Positions 36,174 through 44,604 of a stretch of 64,000 nucleotides of DNA are shown here, one piece after another. Source of the stretch: a virus; IMG/VR virus record IMGVR_UViG_3300026521_000161, positions 42,142 through 106,141 of that record; one strand, given 5' to 3'. Position 1 is the first letter of the stretch; every line of letters starts with the position of its first letter. The position numbers and the translations under genes are program-made. The notes beneath the pieces are model-generated. The model saw only the letters and a program-made list of their open reading frames with translations, did not search any database and had not been told where the DNA came from.

Positions 36174-36623
36174 CTAAACGTCTAACAGTGCGTCTGTTAG
36201 TTTTTTCTCTAGAGCTTTACGTCTAGATTTTGGATAGTTGAACTCTTTCGAATTCACGAATGTTTTTACAACTGATTTTGTAAGTGTTTCACCAGGTTTA
36301 CCAGGCATAGGCATAGTTTTGCTACGTAGTGCGTGTGTTGTGATGTTCGTAGATTTATTTGTTCCGAATGGTACAACAACTTCAGCTTCTTTAAGATCTG
36401 CATCACCTTTGAACTCTTCTAGTGCTTTATCGCCAGATACTTCGATAGCTGCATGTAAGAACTGCTCTTTAAATTTACTAACTTTTTCTAGAGTAGCTTT
36501 TTCGATACCAGCTTTTTCTGCTTCTGCTACGAAGTAGTTCTCATCTTTAACTGTGATAGTTGCGATACCGTTTTCTTTACTTACTTCAAACTCTGGACTT
36601 AATGTTAATTCTTGTGCTGCCAT
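36174..36623 (-). CDS. Hypothetical protein, 149 aa, abundant early candidate
   Basis: A single-gene unit with AAAAGGAGTCTGCA before the ATG and a near-consensus promoter-dyad element 27-53 nt upstream, ending in the 32-bp palindrome; codon use resembles the sheath gene, so it is likely abundant. The sequence has an N-terminal strand pair (FEVSKENGIATITVKDENYFVA), a helical middle and a basic C-terminus (NYPKSRRKALEKKLTDALLDV). No family recognised; a nucleic acid-binding protein is possible from the basic tail. Confidence 0.78.
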   Translation of the reverse strand: MAAQELTLSPEFEVSKENGIATITVKDENYFVAEAEKAGIEKATLEKVSKFKEQFLHAAIEVSGDKALEEFKGDADLKEAEVVVPFGTNKSTNITTHALRSKTMPMPGKPGETLTKSVVKTFVNSKEFNYPKSRRKALEKKLTDALLDV

Positions 36624-36649
36624 TGCAGACTCCTTTTAAAATGTTTTTT

Positions 36650-36676
36650 AGTACTTGGTACTATCTTAATATTATA
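36650..36676 (-). promoter_or_regulatory. Promoter-like element plus dyad
   Basis: Minus strand TATAATATTAAGATAGTAC with dyad AGTAC-N3-GTACT (36650-36662); core 35 nt from the 149-aa gene start. Confidence 0.6.
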
Positions 36677-36729
36677 GTAGTAAAAAGTTTTTGATTTAAA
36701 ATAATACTACTATGTTCAATACTTGTGTC

Positions 36730-37041
36730 TTATGAGAAAAATAGATTTGTTTTCAATATCTTAAAAAACTTTTCTCTTCTCTTATAATCGCAGTACACGT
36801 CCTGCTTGTTCTTCTTTAAAGGTTTACTTATATTAAGAATAACCTTCTCTAAATACGATACAGCATCTTCATCTACTTTTAAACAAGGTTTAGGCACTTC
36901 ATCTTTAAACTTACTTAAGAAACTATACAGAGTATTATATTGTTTCTCTCTATTAACAAGTATCTTTAACTCATTAGCCTTTATTATAACAACATTTGCT
37001 TTAGTATTAACTATTATACTAAACCCTTTAACTTTATTCAT
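36730..37041 (-). CDS. Small basic hypothetical protein, 103 aa
   Basis: AAGGAGGATAAAGTAA precedes the ATG. Lys-rich (KPLKKNKQDVYCDYKRREKFFKILK) with an N-terminal strand-rich half (FSIIVNTKANVVIIKANELKILVN). A weak version of the promoter core (TATATAATATTAATTTAGTA, 37057-37076) lies upstream without the dyad. Function unknown. Confidence 0.65.
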   Translation of the reverse strand: MNKVKGFSIIVNTKANVVIIKANELKILVNREKQYNTLYSFLSKFKDEVPKPCLKVDEDAVSYLEKVILNISKPLKKNKQDVYCDYKRREKFFKILKTNLFFS

Positions 37042-37107
37042 TTACTTTATCCTCCTTACTAAATTAATATTATATATGTATAAAAACCTCGACATAACGT
37101 GAATTCA

Positions 37108-37116
37108 TTGAAATAA
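37108..37116 (+). promoter_or_regulatory. TTGAAATAA promoter-like element
   Basis: TTGAAATAA ends 6 nt before the AAAGGA ribosome site of the 385-aa gene; matches the elements at 53147 and 9586. Confidence 0.4.
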
Positions 37117-37131
37117 CTATAAAGGATTATC

Positions 37132-38289
37132 ATGGCTTTAACACTTGGATCGTTAACATCCACAACATTAACAAAGCTAGATACAGAAGTTAAAACTTTT
37201 GACATAGAAGGAAAGGTAAAAGATAAAGCTAAAGATAAGGTAATAGAAGAAAAAAATAAACTAATAGATAAACTAAAAAAACCAGATAAGAAGAATGTTA
37301 AGAAAAGTAAAGTACCGGAAGCATGTTTAAAAAGTAAAACTACAGGAGCAGGTGCTAAAAAGAATAAGATGGTTAAGAAAAAGAAAGAACCAACTTGTTC
37401 TCCTATTATTACAAAGGAAAAAGTTAAAGAAGTACTTAAGGATAAAAAAGAGATAAAAAAAGAAAAGCTTGATGATATAAGTGAAAAGACGGCTAATAAA
37501 TTAAATAGTAACAAAGTATCGGCTAAAAATAAATCTGTTATAGCTAATAAAGATAAAAAAGATTGTGAGAAAGATAAAGATGGTTTTAGTGGTTTCGATT
37601 TCCCTAGCCTACCAAATTTCACACCACCTGATATAGCGTTCCCTGATATCAATACGCCTGACTGGGATCTATCTATGCCTGACTTTGATTTTGGTAATGG
37701 GAGTAGTAGTGATTTTAATTTACCGTCATTTGGTATGGGTAGTCTATTAAGTAGTGCTGAGAACGGGCTAAGTTCATTAACTAGGTTCAATATGAACATG
37801 GACTGGGGTTTTGGTTCTGGTACTTCAGACGATACGGCCTGTGATGACTCATTCACAGCAACATTAGGAACAATGAATTTAGCTAATGCTATGCCTGATT
37901 TTAATGTTGGTAAAGGTTTAATGGATGGTCTTAAAATGTCAGGTAAATTTGATTTAGGAGTAGCGTCTAAACTGAGTGGCGTTATGCCTGATATAGGTGA
38001 TAAATTAGGTGGCGTAGGTGATGTTATAGGTGATGCTGTTCGCGATATACCGACAGATAAATTAAATTTAAGTAACGTAGGTTCTAATTTAAGATCTGGC
38101 GCTATTCTAGATGAAGTTAAAAAAGCAAAATCTATAGATGATATAACTAAAAATAAAAAGATAATGGATGCGGTTAAAAAAGATACTATGATAGGTACAG
38201 ATATAAATAAAGAAACAGACATGTTTACATCACAAAAAATAAAAGCATTATCAGGAGTAGCTGGTGATAAATTAAAATTAGTAGCATAA
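37132..38289 (+). CDS. Low-complexity bipartite protein, 385 aa
   Basis: ATAAAGGATTATC precedes the ATG. Residues about 25-145 are extremely Lys-rich and presumably disordered (KVKDKAKDKVIEEKNKLIDK); residues about 150-200 carry a Pro/Asp/Phe-rich stretch with recurring PD-x-x-(F/T)P units (FPDINTPDWDLSMPDFDFGN); the rest is Gly/Ser/Met/Asp-rich with short helices. It lies between tail genes and faces the 702-aa gene across a hairpin. A long minus-strand frame overlaps it but lacks a ribosome site. A scaffold, DNA-condensing or injected protein is imaginable; no family is recognised. Confidence 0.75.
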   Translation: MALTLGSLTSTTLTKLDTEVKTFDIEGKVKDKAKDKVIEEKNKLIDKLKKPDKKNVKKSKVPEACLKSKTTGAGAKKNKMVKKKKEPTCSPIITKEKVKEVLKDKKEIKKEKLDDISEKTANKLNSNKVSAKNKSVIANKDKKDCEKDKDGFSGFDFPSLPNFTPPDIAFPDINTPDWDLSMPDFDFGNGSSSDFNLPSFGMGSLLSSAENGLSSLTRFNMNMDWGFGSGTSDDTACDDSFTATLGTMNLANAMPDFNVGKGLMDGLKMSGKFDLGVASKLSGVMPDIGDKLGGVGDVIGDAVRDIPTDKLNLSNVGSNLRSGAILDEVKKAKSIDDITKNKKIMDAVKKDTMIGTDINKETDMFTSQKIKALSGVAGDKLKLVA

Positions 38290-38315
38290 CTACAAGGCAC
38301 ATGCCTTGTAGTTAT
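38286..38315. terminator. Bidirectional hairpin terminator
   Basis: 14-bp perfect stem (38286-38299 / 38302-38315) between convergent genes. Confidence 0.82.
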
Positions 38316-38319
38316 CTCA

Positions 38320-40428
38320 TTACCATAATTCAGAATACGATACAGCTTTATTACCGCCAAATATACTATAAGCTGGCCCTATATCTAACATGTCACCAAC
38401 TTTAGCACCTAAGTACTCAGGTGACGTTATTAGGTCGGCTGTTTCAAAAAGTCTAGACATTTTTATCTTAGCTCTATTAAATACGTGTGTGGAGCTATAA
38501 AGATCTCTACCACATAAGGCCTGTATATATCTAGACAATGATGATTCATCATCAAACATAGCTCCATTTATATCTAATAAGCCACTAGGCATAGGAGCCG
38601 ATATAAGTTCACTAAAATCAGTAACTGTAAAACTTACCTCTATAGCTAAAGGTCTGCGTTGTTTATTGTAAGGTAGGTTACTAGTTCCTCTTGTTATACT
38701 AAGACTAGTTATCATACCTAACGATATTTGTTGCCTACCTCTCATGAACATACTACATAAGAAAGGGGATGTATGTGATCTTGGCCCAGTAGATAATGGT
38801 AACATACCAGCCATAATAGATGCTAATGGTATGTAAATATTACGCAGTTGTGCTACGGGATGCGCGCTAGGACTTATTAAGGTCATTTTGAAATTTAGTG
38901 ATGGAAAACTAACATCACTTTTACTCCATTTCTTCTGCACATCTACATTGGCACCAGAAAGTATACTACCTATAACATCACTAACGCCCATAGTAACACC
39001 ACTAGTCGCACCTACTGCAAAATCAGTAACAGCATTAACAACACTACCTAACCCAGGTATCCCGTCTAAACCTATATTAAACTTCATATTCCTATATGTA
39101 GATCCCATAGAATTAATAACGTTACCTGTAGCTATTTCATCAACGCTATTGCTAAACGATTCAGTTGTTGAAGGCATGTGTTCTACTCTAAATACAGCAT
39201 ATCTAGCACCTTCGTTAAATACAGCTTTAGTTGTCTCCATCGCTTTATCTATATAACCCTTCTCATCTTGTTTTCTAGCTTCTCTTTTATAAGTACCGTC
39301 TTTATCAGCAGCAAATGCGTCTTTAAGTTCTTTACCACCTTCTTTAAGTTCTTTTAATAATGCTGAGAATGTTACTTTGTTTTTAGGGTCATCTTTACTA
39401 AAACTTTTATCATTAGTAACTGGTCCCTTTATTTTATCCCATAGAGTTTCTTCTTCATCTTCTGTTATAGGGTCTAGCGGATCTAAAGCTCCAGTAGTTC
39501 TTATTAACATATCTAAAGTCTCTCTATCCATACTAGCAGCTGATATATTATCCAACGCCGTTAATTTAGCCTCATGCATCCTGTTGTATAACTTTTGTGA
39601 TTTAGTAACCATAGCTTGTACGTTAATACCATTACCAGCAGTTATCAAACCAGGCATAAGTTTTTTAATAGCTTCCATATCAGCAGGGTCTACTTTCAAT
39701 GGCGTTCCTACCTTCTTAGGATCATTACTATCGAACATAGGTGATAATAAACCTAACTCAGTGGCCATCATTGTTACTAGTGTATTAACACTACTCCAAT
39801 ATAAAAACATAGTACGTTTTAGATAATACTGATCAAATTTACCATTACTAGCAAGCATAGCTGAACCAACTGTAACAGCTAATTTACCTAATAATAAAAT
39901 AGGTGCTATAATAGGGAAAGCTACTATAAGCGCTCCTGTACCAAATATCCAACCAACATCATAGAAAAATGGTGATCTAGCACTATTAGCTATAACTGCT
40001 TTTTTATAATCAACTGCACCCATAACATACATTAATACATTATTAAATTCAGGCACACCAAATTCAAAAAACACATTACTACTATTATCATCAATAGCTT
40101 CTGAATAATATCTACCCATCCCATAATCAGAACTCATTAATCCAACCTTTACTTTAGGTCGATCGCCGTACATACCAGTACTTCTAACATCGGCATATCT
40201 AGTATACTGAGGCATACAGTTTATAGATATATTACCACCCATACTACTATCAGTAAATTTAACATCAGCAGTGGATGCGAATCTAAGATATTTATAGTCC
40301 ATTTCTAATTCCATACCGCTAACCATAAATCTATCGGCTATCCATTCACCATCTGTAAATGGTAGTTCATCATTTTGTATTATCTCTTCGTTAGGCTCGT
40401 CACTAAACAATCCATTTAATAGATCCAT
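38320..40428 (-). CDS. Virion/baseplate-associated protein candidate, 702 aa
   Basis: TATAAGGAGTAAGT precedes the ATG. The N-terminal part is beta-rich; a hydrophobic segment at about 158-190 (GTGALIVAFPIIAPILLLGKLAVTVGSAML) could insert in a membrane; a charged helical middle follows, then a Gly/Ala/Val stretch (SVVNAVTDFAVGATSGVTMGVSDVIGSIL) and a conserved-looking C-terminal domain (FKMTLISPSAHPVAQLRNIYIPLASIMAGMLP). It follows the series of small genes at 43398-40464 on the same strand. Similar long proteins with internal hydrophobic parts in phiKZ-like phages are virion proteins; exact role unknown. Confidence 0.68.
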   Translation of the reverse strand: MDLLNGLFSDEPNEEIIQNDELPFTDGEWIADRFMVSGMELEMDYKYLRFASTADVKFTDSSMGGNISINCMPQYTRYADVRSTGMYGDRPKVKVGLMSSDYGMGRYYSEAIDDNSSNVFFEFGVPEFNNVLMYVMGAVDYKKAVIANSARSPFFYDVGWIFGTGALIVAFPIIAPILLLGKLAVTVGSAMLASNGKFDQYYLKRTMFLYWSSVNTLVTMMATELGLLSPMFDSNDPKKVGTPLKVDPADMEAIKKLMPGLITAGNGINVQAMVTKSQKLYNRMHEAKLTALDNISAASMDRETLDMLIRTTGALDPLDPITEDEEETLWDKIKGPVTNDKSFSKDDPKNKVTFSALLKELKEGGKELKDAFAADKDGTYKREARKQDEKGYIDKAMETTKAVFNEGARYAVFRVEHMPSTTESFSNSVDEIATGNVINSMGSTYRNMKFNIGLDGIPGLGSVVNAVTDFAVGATSGVTMGVSDVIGSILSGANVDVQKKWSKSDVSFPSLNFKMTLISPSAHPVAQLRNIYIPLASIMAGMLPLSTGPRSHTSPFLCSMFMRGRQQISLGMITSLSITRGTSNLPYNKQRRPLAIEVSFTVTDFSELISAPMPSGLLDINGAMFDDESSLSRYIQALCGRDLYSSTHVFNRAKIKMSRLFETADLITSPEYLGAKVGDMLDIGPAYSIFGGNKAVSYSELW

Positions 40429-40456
40429 ACTTACTCCTTATAAAAAAGAAAAACTG

Positions 40457-40482
40457 TGTAGAACTACTTAAGTAGTTCTACA
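40457..40482. terminator. Palindromic terminator/attenuator
   Basis: Perfect 26-bp palindrome overlapping the stop of the 132-aa gene, upstream of the 702-aa gene. Confidence 0.7.
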
Positions 40483-40862
40483 TCAGAATATCCCATAGCT
40501 TTTAATGTATTAACAATAATAGCTGTATCGTCACTATTTATATTCTTAATTCTTATATCAAGATCTATACTAGTAACAGAGACAACGGTATCTAAAACTA
40601 CCCAATCCTCAGCAAGAACTAGTTCATTACCATATTTATCCTCGAACATGATGTATTTAGCATCAGCAGCAGGTATTAGGTTAACACCTGTTTCGAATAT
40701 TAGTTGTTCTCTTACAGTAACTACATCGTTAAACACTCCGCTATATTTAATAGCTTGCCGCATTCCTCCAAAACCAACTACTTTAAGATCTCTATACTCT
40801 GGTTTTAATATAGAAGTACTTATCGTGTTGAAGTTATATGTTCCAAATAAATCAAATACCAT
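40464..40862 (-). CDS. Hypothetical protein, 132 aa
   Basis: Start set at 40862 because AAAAGG directly abuts the earlier in-frame ATG (40868). Contains FGGMRQAIKYSGVFNDVVTVREQLIFETG and a C-terminal strand-helix pattern ending TLKAMGYSDVELLK. Last of a six-gene minus-strand series (43398-40464). The style resembles baseplate or tail adaptor proteins, but I do not recognise it. Confidence 0.68.
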   Translation of the reverse strand: MVFDLFGTYNFNTISTSILKPEYRDLKVVGFGGMRQAIKYSGVFNDVVTVREQLIFETGVNLIPAADAKYIMFEDKYGNELVLAEDWVVLDTVVSVTSIDLDIRIKNINSDDTAIIVNTLKAMGYSDVELLK

Positions 40863-40872
40863 GCTCATCCTT

Positions 40873-41355
40873 TTATTTCTTTACTACTAATATATAAATA
40901 CAATTACCATTAAGTAGGTCATCACTAAAAATAATTTTTTCTATATGTAGACCTATTATCTTTTTTAAAGGTACATCATTATTAAGAAGTCTAGTTCTTA
41001 GTTTATCTATAAAATCTAAACATATTTCGGTAGACCTCTTAAATAACATATAGATTTCGTCAGATACTGATTCATCATCTATATTATAGTAATCTTTAAA
41101 CAAAGAATTAATCGTATTTATATACATCTCAGTTACTTCTTCGTAATCAACAGAATCACCTGTTAGTTCCGATATAAGAACATTATCGAATAATGAATAT
41201 ATAAATATACCTAGAACTTCCATATAGTCTTCATCATTTACATCAAAACCTTTTTTATTAAGATATAATAACAAATCACCTATATTAACACTACCTCGAT
41301 ATTTATATTCATCGACACTACTATTTACTTTAACTAAGTTTAACACTACTCCCAT
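40873..41355 (-). CDS. Hypothetical acidic protein, 160 aa
   Basis: Starts 10 nt inside the 3' end of the 137-aa gene, with a weak GGTTGATGTGGT site, so translation is probably coupled. Acidic and helical, ending in a strand pair (LHIEKIIFSDDLLNGNCIYILVVKK). The closing strand pattern recurs in its neighbours, hinting at a set of related small proteins. Confidence 0.68.
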   Translation of the reverse strand: MGVVLNLVKVNSSVDEYKYRGSVNIGDLLLYLNKKGFDVNDEDYMEVLGIFIYSLFDNVLISELTGDSVDYEEVTEMYINTINSLFKDYYNIDDESVSDEIYMLFKRSTEICLDFIDKLRTRLLNNDVPLKKIIGLHIEKIIFSDDLLNGNCIYILVVKK

Positions 41356-41759
41356 ACCACATCAACCTTTAAGATTATTTTAAAATCAGTTATAACAATA
41401 TCATAATTTTCATAATAACCAACAACATCCTTCTCTTTCAATAGCTCGCGTATAGGCTCATAAGCTTCTTTTATAAGTATGGAATTATTTAAAAACCTTA
41501 TATAATCAGATAGTTCTATTAAATCACTGTAATCTAGATTATTATGGTTATCTAAGATGTTAGTATTTATATAGTTACTTACATCTTCTTTATATTCCAA
41601 TGGTAAACTATGGTCCATATATTGGTCTAAAATATTTAACAGAATATCTACAAGCAGATGATCTGCTTGTAGATAGACTAGTTTTAATTCTAATTTACTA
41701 AGTATATTTTGTAATAAATCTAACTTAATATCTTTAAGATCGAACTCTATTAATAACAT
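41346..41759 (-). CDS. Hypothetical acidic Leu-rich protein, 137 aa
   Basis: AATAGGAGGTACGTA precedes the ATG. Leu/Asp/Ile-rich, helical, ending in strands (YDIVITDFKIILKVDVVWE). Its coding sequence contains a perfect 31-nt inverted repeat (41645-41675) coding for LVYLQADHLLVD. Part of the 43398-40464 series. Not recognised. Confidence 0.68.
   Translation of the reverse strand: MLLIEFDLKDIKLDLLQNILSKLELKLVYLQADHLLVDILLNILDQYMDHSLPLEYKEDVSNYINTNILDNHNNLDYSDLIELSDYIRFLNNSILIKEAYEPIRELLKEKDVVGYYENYDIVITDFKIILKVDVVWE
41645..41675. repeat. Terminator-like perfect inverted repeat inside a gene
   Basis: 15-bp arms around a single central G at 41660, identical in style to the intergenic terminators but inside the 137-aa reading frame, about 85-115 nt from its start. 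Confidence 0.7.
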
Positions 41760-41788
41760 TACGTACCTCCTATTTTAATAATATATAA

Positions 41789-42106
41789 CTAATCAGTATT
41801 GTAAACTATAGTTACTATAAGTCTACCGTTTATAAATATGGTATCTTTAACCGATATAGAGTTTATAAATGTCTGATTACTAACAGGCGCTACTTTATAA
41901 AGGAATGTCATAAAGTACGTTACGAAATGAAATAAATGACTACTATCAAATACTCCGTTATAACTATTAAAAAAAACTTCTAATGGTTTTTTAGTATTAG
42001 GTATAGAGAAGTTGTTTATTATCAACCTCTCTATATCCTCACCTATAACTATCTTACCGAACATAGCCCGCATCGGTGTTATGTCTACTTTCTTTATCAT
42101 TTCCAT
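41789..42106 (-). CDS. Hypothetical protein, 105 aa
   Basis: Starts one base after the stop of the 190-aa frame, with AAGG 7 nt upstream. Ends in strands (SISVKDTIFINGRLIVTIVYNTD) like its neighbours. Member of the six-gene series; function unknown. Confidence 0.67.
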   Translation of the reverse strand: MEMIKKVDITPMRAMFGKIVIGEDIERLIINNFSIPNTKKPLEVFFNSYNGVFDSSHLFHFVTYFMTFLYKVAPVSNQTFINSISVKDTIFINGRLIVTIVYNTD

Positions 42107-42107
42107 T

Positions 42108-42665
42108 TTAAAACCTTAGTATAGATATAACACTGTCGTTTATAGATTTATACATAATGCACTCATCTATAGACACATAATCATGATGTATGTACGTGAA
42201 GAAATCACTTATGTCTATTATATCGGGATCAAGAGTTTTTATCTCTTCTATAAAGTTATCAACTATCTTCATAAGCTCATCCTCTATGACCAATATAGAA
42301 CTATCATCATCTAGGTCTAATAATGTTTCCATTTTAGAATTATTCATACTTGTAGTTATCCATAACATAACTGAACTCGTAAACGCATCTTTGAAGTTAG
42401 CATTAGCATGTATCGGTAATCCAGTAGATAAGAACGTTTTACATACACCCCTATGGCCAGCTGCGTAAAGGAGATCCTTACAAGCTTTAATATCGCTACT
42501 GTTTATCCTATCCTCTAAATCTTTAACAAATAACTTATCCAAAACACTATCTAAACCAGCGAAGTCTATTTTTATATTATAGATTATCTTCGGTATAAGT
42601 GTTTTTTCTTTTAATGCCTTTGTTATAGCATATTCCAAATTATACATCATATCCATCTCTTCCAT
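42108..42665 (-). CDS. Hypothetical protein, about 185 aa
   Basis: The start is ambiguous: the frame opens with a GTG at 42680 inside the upstream gene, and several ATGs follow; 42665 has AAGG at the best spacing. Helical and acidic (LLDLDDDSSILVIEDELMKIVDNFIEEI), ending in a short strand (NDSVISILRF). Overlaps the 252-aa gene by 26 nt, so it is coupled. Not recognised. Confidence 0.65.
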   Translation of the reverse strand: MEEMDMMYNLEYAITKALKEKTLIPKIIYNIKIDFAGLDSVLDKLFVKDLEDRINSSDIKACKDLLYAAGHRGVCKTFLSTGLPIHANANFKDAFTSSVMLWITTSMNNSKMETLLDLDDDSSILVIEDELMKIVDNFIEEIKTLDPDIIDISDFFTYIHHDYVSIDECIMYKSINDSVISILRF

Positions 42666-43398
42666 CATCACCTTCTTCACTTAACATTCCGCAGTTTATT
42701 TTATATCTCCTAGCTGCTGGAGATTCGAACTCAGTTATCTTTATAACATTAGATTCAAATGTAAGTGAAACAGAACATAAGTTATAAGAATCCAAAACTT
42801 TATATATATCATTTAGTATAACAGTATATATACCTGATAGTTCATTAACTAACTCATCATCCATATCTGGATATTGATGTATAAGGAAATCACTAAATAA
42901 AGGATAATCTAAAGCTAACCTGCTACATAACGAAACATGTTTACTTATACCTAAAGGATCGTCATTAACAATATTTGCTTCATTATGATCAACACACATT
43001 ATATATGATTCTATATGATCTAGTATGTGGGTTAATATATGACTACTATTAGCTGTTTCTTTTATGAAACTAAAACCCATTTTAAACTCTTTATAGTCTA
43101 TAACATTTTTATAGCCATTAATGTAAGCTATGATGATCTTATGAGTTTTAAGATATCTTAGAACATCATCTTTATTATCAAATCCTGCTAAAGGTATATT
43201 ATCCTTATTATAGAGTTCCTTATCTAGATGCATATACAACTCATTATTAAAATAAAGAGACGGTCCGTAAAGAAAGGATAAAAATTTATTATTTATATCC
43301 AAGAACTTCTCATTTATTTTATGTATTTTTATACCAGATATAACTTCCATAGTTTTATCTATAACCGTACCATCACTCTCCATTACAACATCCCTCAT
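42640..43398 (-). CDS. Hypothetical protein, 252 aa
   Basis: ATAAGGAGTATGA precedes the ATG. First gene of the minus-strand series reaching 40464. Helical core with a C-terminal strand region (NLCSVSLTFESNVIKITEF) and a Gly/Asp-rich tail. A terminator at 43455 separates it from phuZ upstream. Function unknown; possibly virion assembly because the series leads to the 702-aa virion-type gene. Confidence 0.7.
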   Translation of the reverse strand: MRDVVMESDGTVIDKTMEVISGIKIHKINEKFLDINNKFLSFLYGPSLYFNNELYMHLDKELYNKDNIPLAGFDNKDDVLRYLKTHKIIIAYINGYKNVIDYKEFKMGFSFIKETANSSHILTHILDHIESYIMCVDHNEANIVNDDPLGISKHVSLCSRLALDYPLFSDFLIHQYPDMDDELVNELSGIYTVILNDIYKVLDSYNLCSVSLTFESNVIKITEFESPAARRYKINCGMLSEEGDDGRDGYDV

Positions 43399-43454
43399 TC
43401 ATACTCCTTATTAAACCATCATTAAACTGTCTATACAGTAAAAAAAGTAAAAAT

Positions 43455-43480
43455 AGGTATCTACCCTAGGGTAGATACCT
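43455..43480. terminator. Palindromic terminator after phuZ
   Basis: Perfect 26-bp palindrome 20 nt beyond the phuZ stop. Confidence 0.82.
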
Positions 43481-43499
43481 TTAATGGTTTTTAGAGCGT

Positions 43500-44522
43500 T
43501 TATAATGCCATACCGAATTCATCTAGCTCCGCATCATCAAGAGCATCGAATGAATCGTACTTAGCATTTTTGATAGCTTCGATTCTTTCTAGTTCCTCTT
43601 TAAGATAAGCCACTTCGGCATTAAGAACACCTCTACGTTGCGTTAAGAATAACGGATACGTACCGAATCTATCATAATTCGTAGTGATAGTACCAGTTTT
43701 ACTTTGTTGTGGAGTGATAGTCATATTGATATCTTTAGTATCCTCACTGATGATAGTTCTAACTAAGATCACTGACTCATCCACCAACTCACCAACAGCA
43801 ACACCTAAGCTATAAATACCGGGAGCTGTTCTAAAAGATTGATACTTATCAGGTCTAAAAAAGTTGATCATATCCTGATGATCTATGTTCTGAATAGAAC
43901 CTGAGATGAACATGCTTATAACAGATAACATTTTAAAAATCTTTTCATTAACCTCTGCTTCTGTTTTAGGACTTGTAACACCACCTATAGTATTACTATA
44001 GTAAATATTACTAACAGCTTTTTTAGATTTAAGAGCAACACCCTGGATAGATGTTATGGTGTTGATTGTATTGTTTAATGCTAAGTAACTACTACTATCA
44101 CCAACAGTAACAGTTATAACAGTATAGTCTTGTTCTAACATAGCTTTAAGCAATAGAACACCAGCACTAGAACCTGTACCACCAGAACCACTAGATACGA
44201 TAACATAGTAATCATTTAGATTCTTACTAACACCATTATCTAAGAACTCTCTAACGGACTTATTCATGTGTGCTATGTTCTCTTTTGACTTTCTTTCACC
44301 ACCTGTACCATCTAATCCTTTACTACTAGCTGAACTAGAAGTGATTTTAAAGAATCTATCTTCGTACTCAGGATAAGCTTGGATAGTCTTTTCTGTACTA
44401 TCTATGAATGAACATGTCACATCACTGAACCCTTCACCAAGTTCTTTTAATCTAGGATATATAGAAGCTACTACATTAGTCCCACACCCACCTACTGCTA
44501 TCAAATTTAATTTACCAGTCAT
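43500..44522 (-). CDS. phuZ: PhuZ-like tubulin/FtsZ-family GTPase
   Basis: 340 aa. N-terminal nucleotide-binding loop AVGGCGTN (residues 9-16), tubulin signature SGSGGTGSS (111-119, G-box GGGTGS type), and T7-loop NIDHQD (212-217) with the Asp residues that complete GTP hydrolysis across the filament interface. The C-terminus is acidic (FDALDDAELDEFGMAL), as in PhuZ where the tail supports filament assembly. PhuZ makes a bipolar spindle that centres the phage nucleus and carries capsids to it; known in phiKZ-group phages. Slightly longer than the about 315-residue PhuZ of 201phi2-1. A single-gene unit with AAGAAGGAGTCATT, a promoter-dyad element 30-58 nt upstream and a palindromic terminator. 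Codon use suggests strong expression. Confidence 0.85.
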   Translation of the reverse strand: MTGKLNLIAVGGCGTNVVASIYPRLKELGEGFSDVTCSFIDSTEKTIQAYPEYEDRFFKITSSSASSKGLDGTGGERKSKENIAHMNKSVREFLDNGVSKNLNDYYVIVSSGSGGTGSSAGVLLLKAMLEQDYTVITVTVGDSSSYLALNNTINTITSIQGVALKSKKAVSNIYYSNTIGGVTSPKTEAEVNEKIFKMLSVISMFISGSIQNIDHQDMINFFRPDKYQSFRTAPGIYSLGVAVGELVDESVILVRTIISEDTKDINMTITPQQSKTGTITTNYDRFGTYPLFLTQRRGVLNAEVAYLKEELERIEAIKNAKYDSFDALDDAELDEFGMAL

Positions 44523-44551
44523 AATGACTCCTTCTTTTTTAATTTATATTT

Positions 44552-44580
44552 AGTATTTACATACTGTATTAATATTATAT
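44552..44580 (-). promoter_or_regulatory. phuZ promoter-like element plus dyad
   Basis: Minus strand ATATAATATTAATACAGTAT with dyad AGTAT-N4-ATACT (44552-44565); core 39 nt from the phuZ start. Confidence 0.62.
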
Positions 44581-44604
44581 AGATGTAACGTTTTTAAACT
44601 AAGA

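Noticed and set aside
37059-38360. 433-codon minus-strand frame opposite the 385-aa gene
   Set aside because: The plus-strand gene has a ribosome site, promoter-like element and a terminator at its stop; the minus frame has none and is Ser/Leu-rich as expected for an antisense shadow of Lys/Asp-rich coding.
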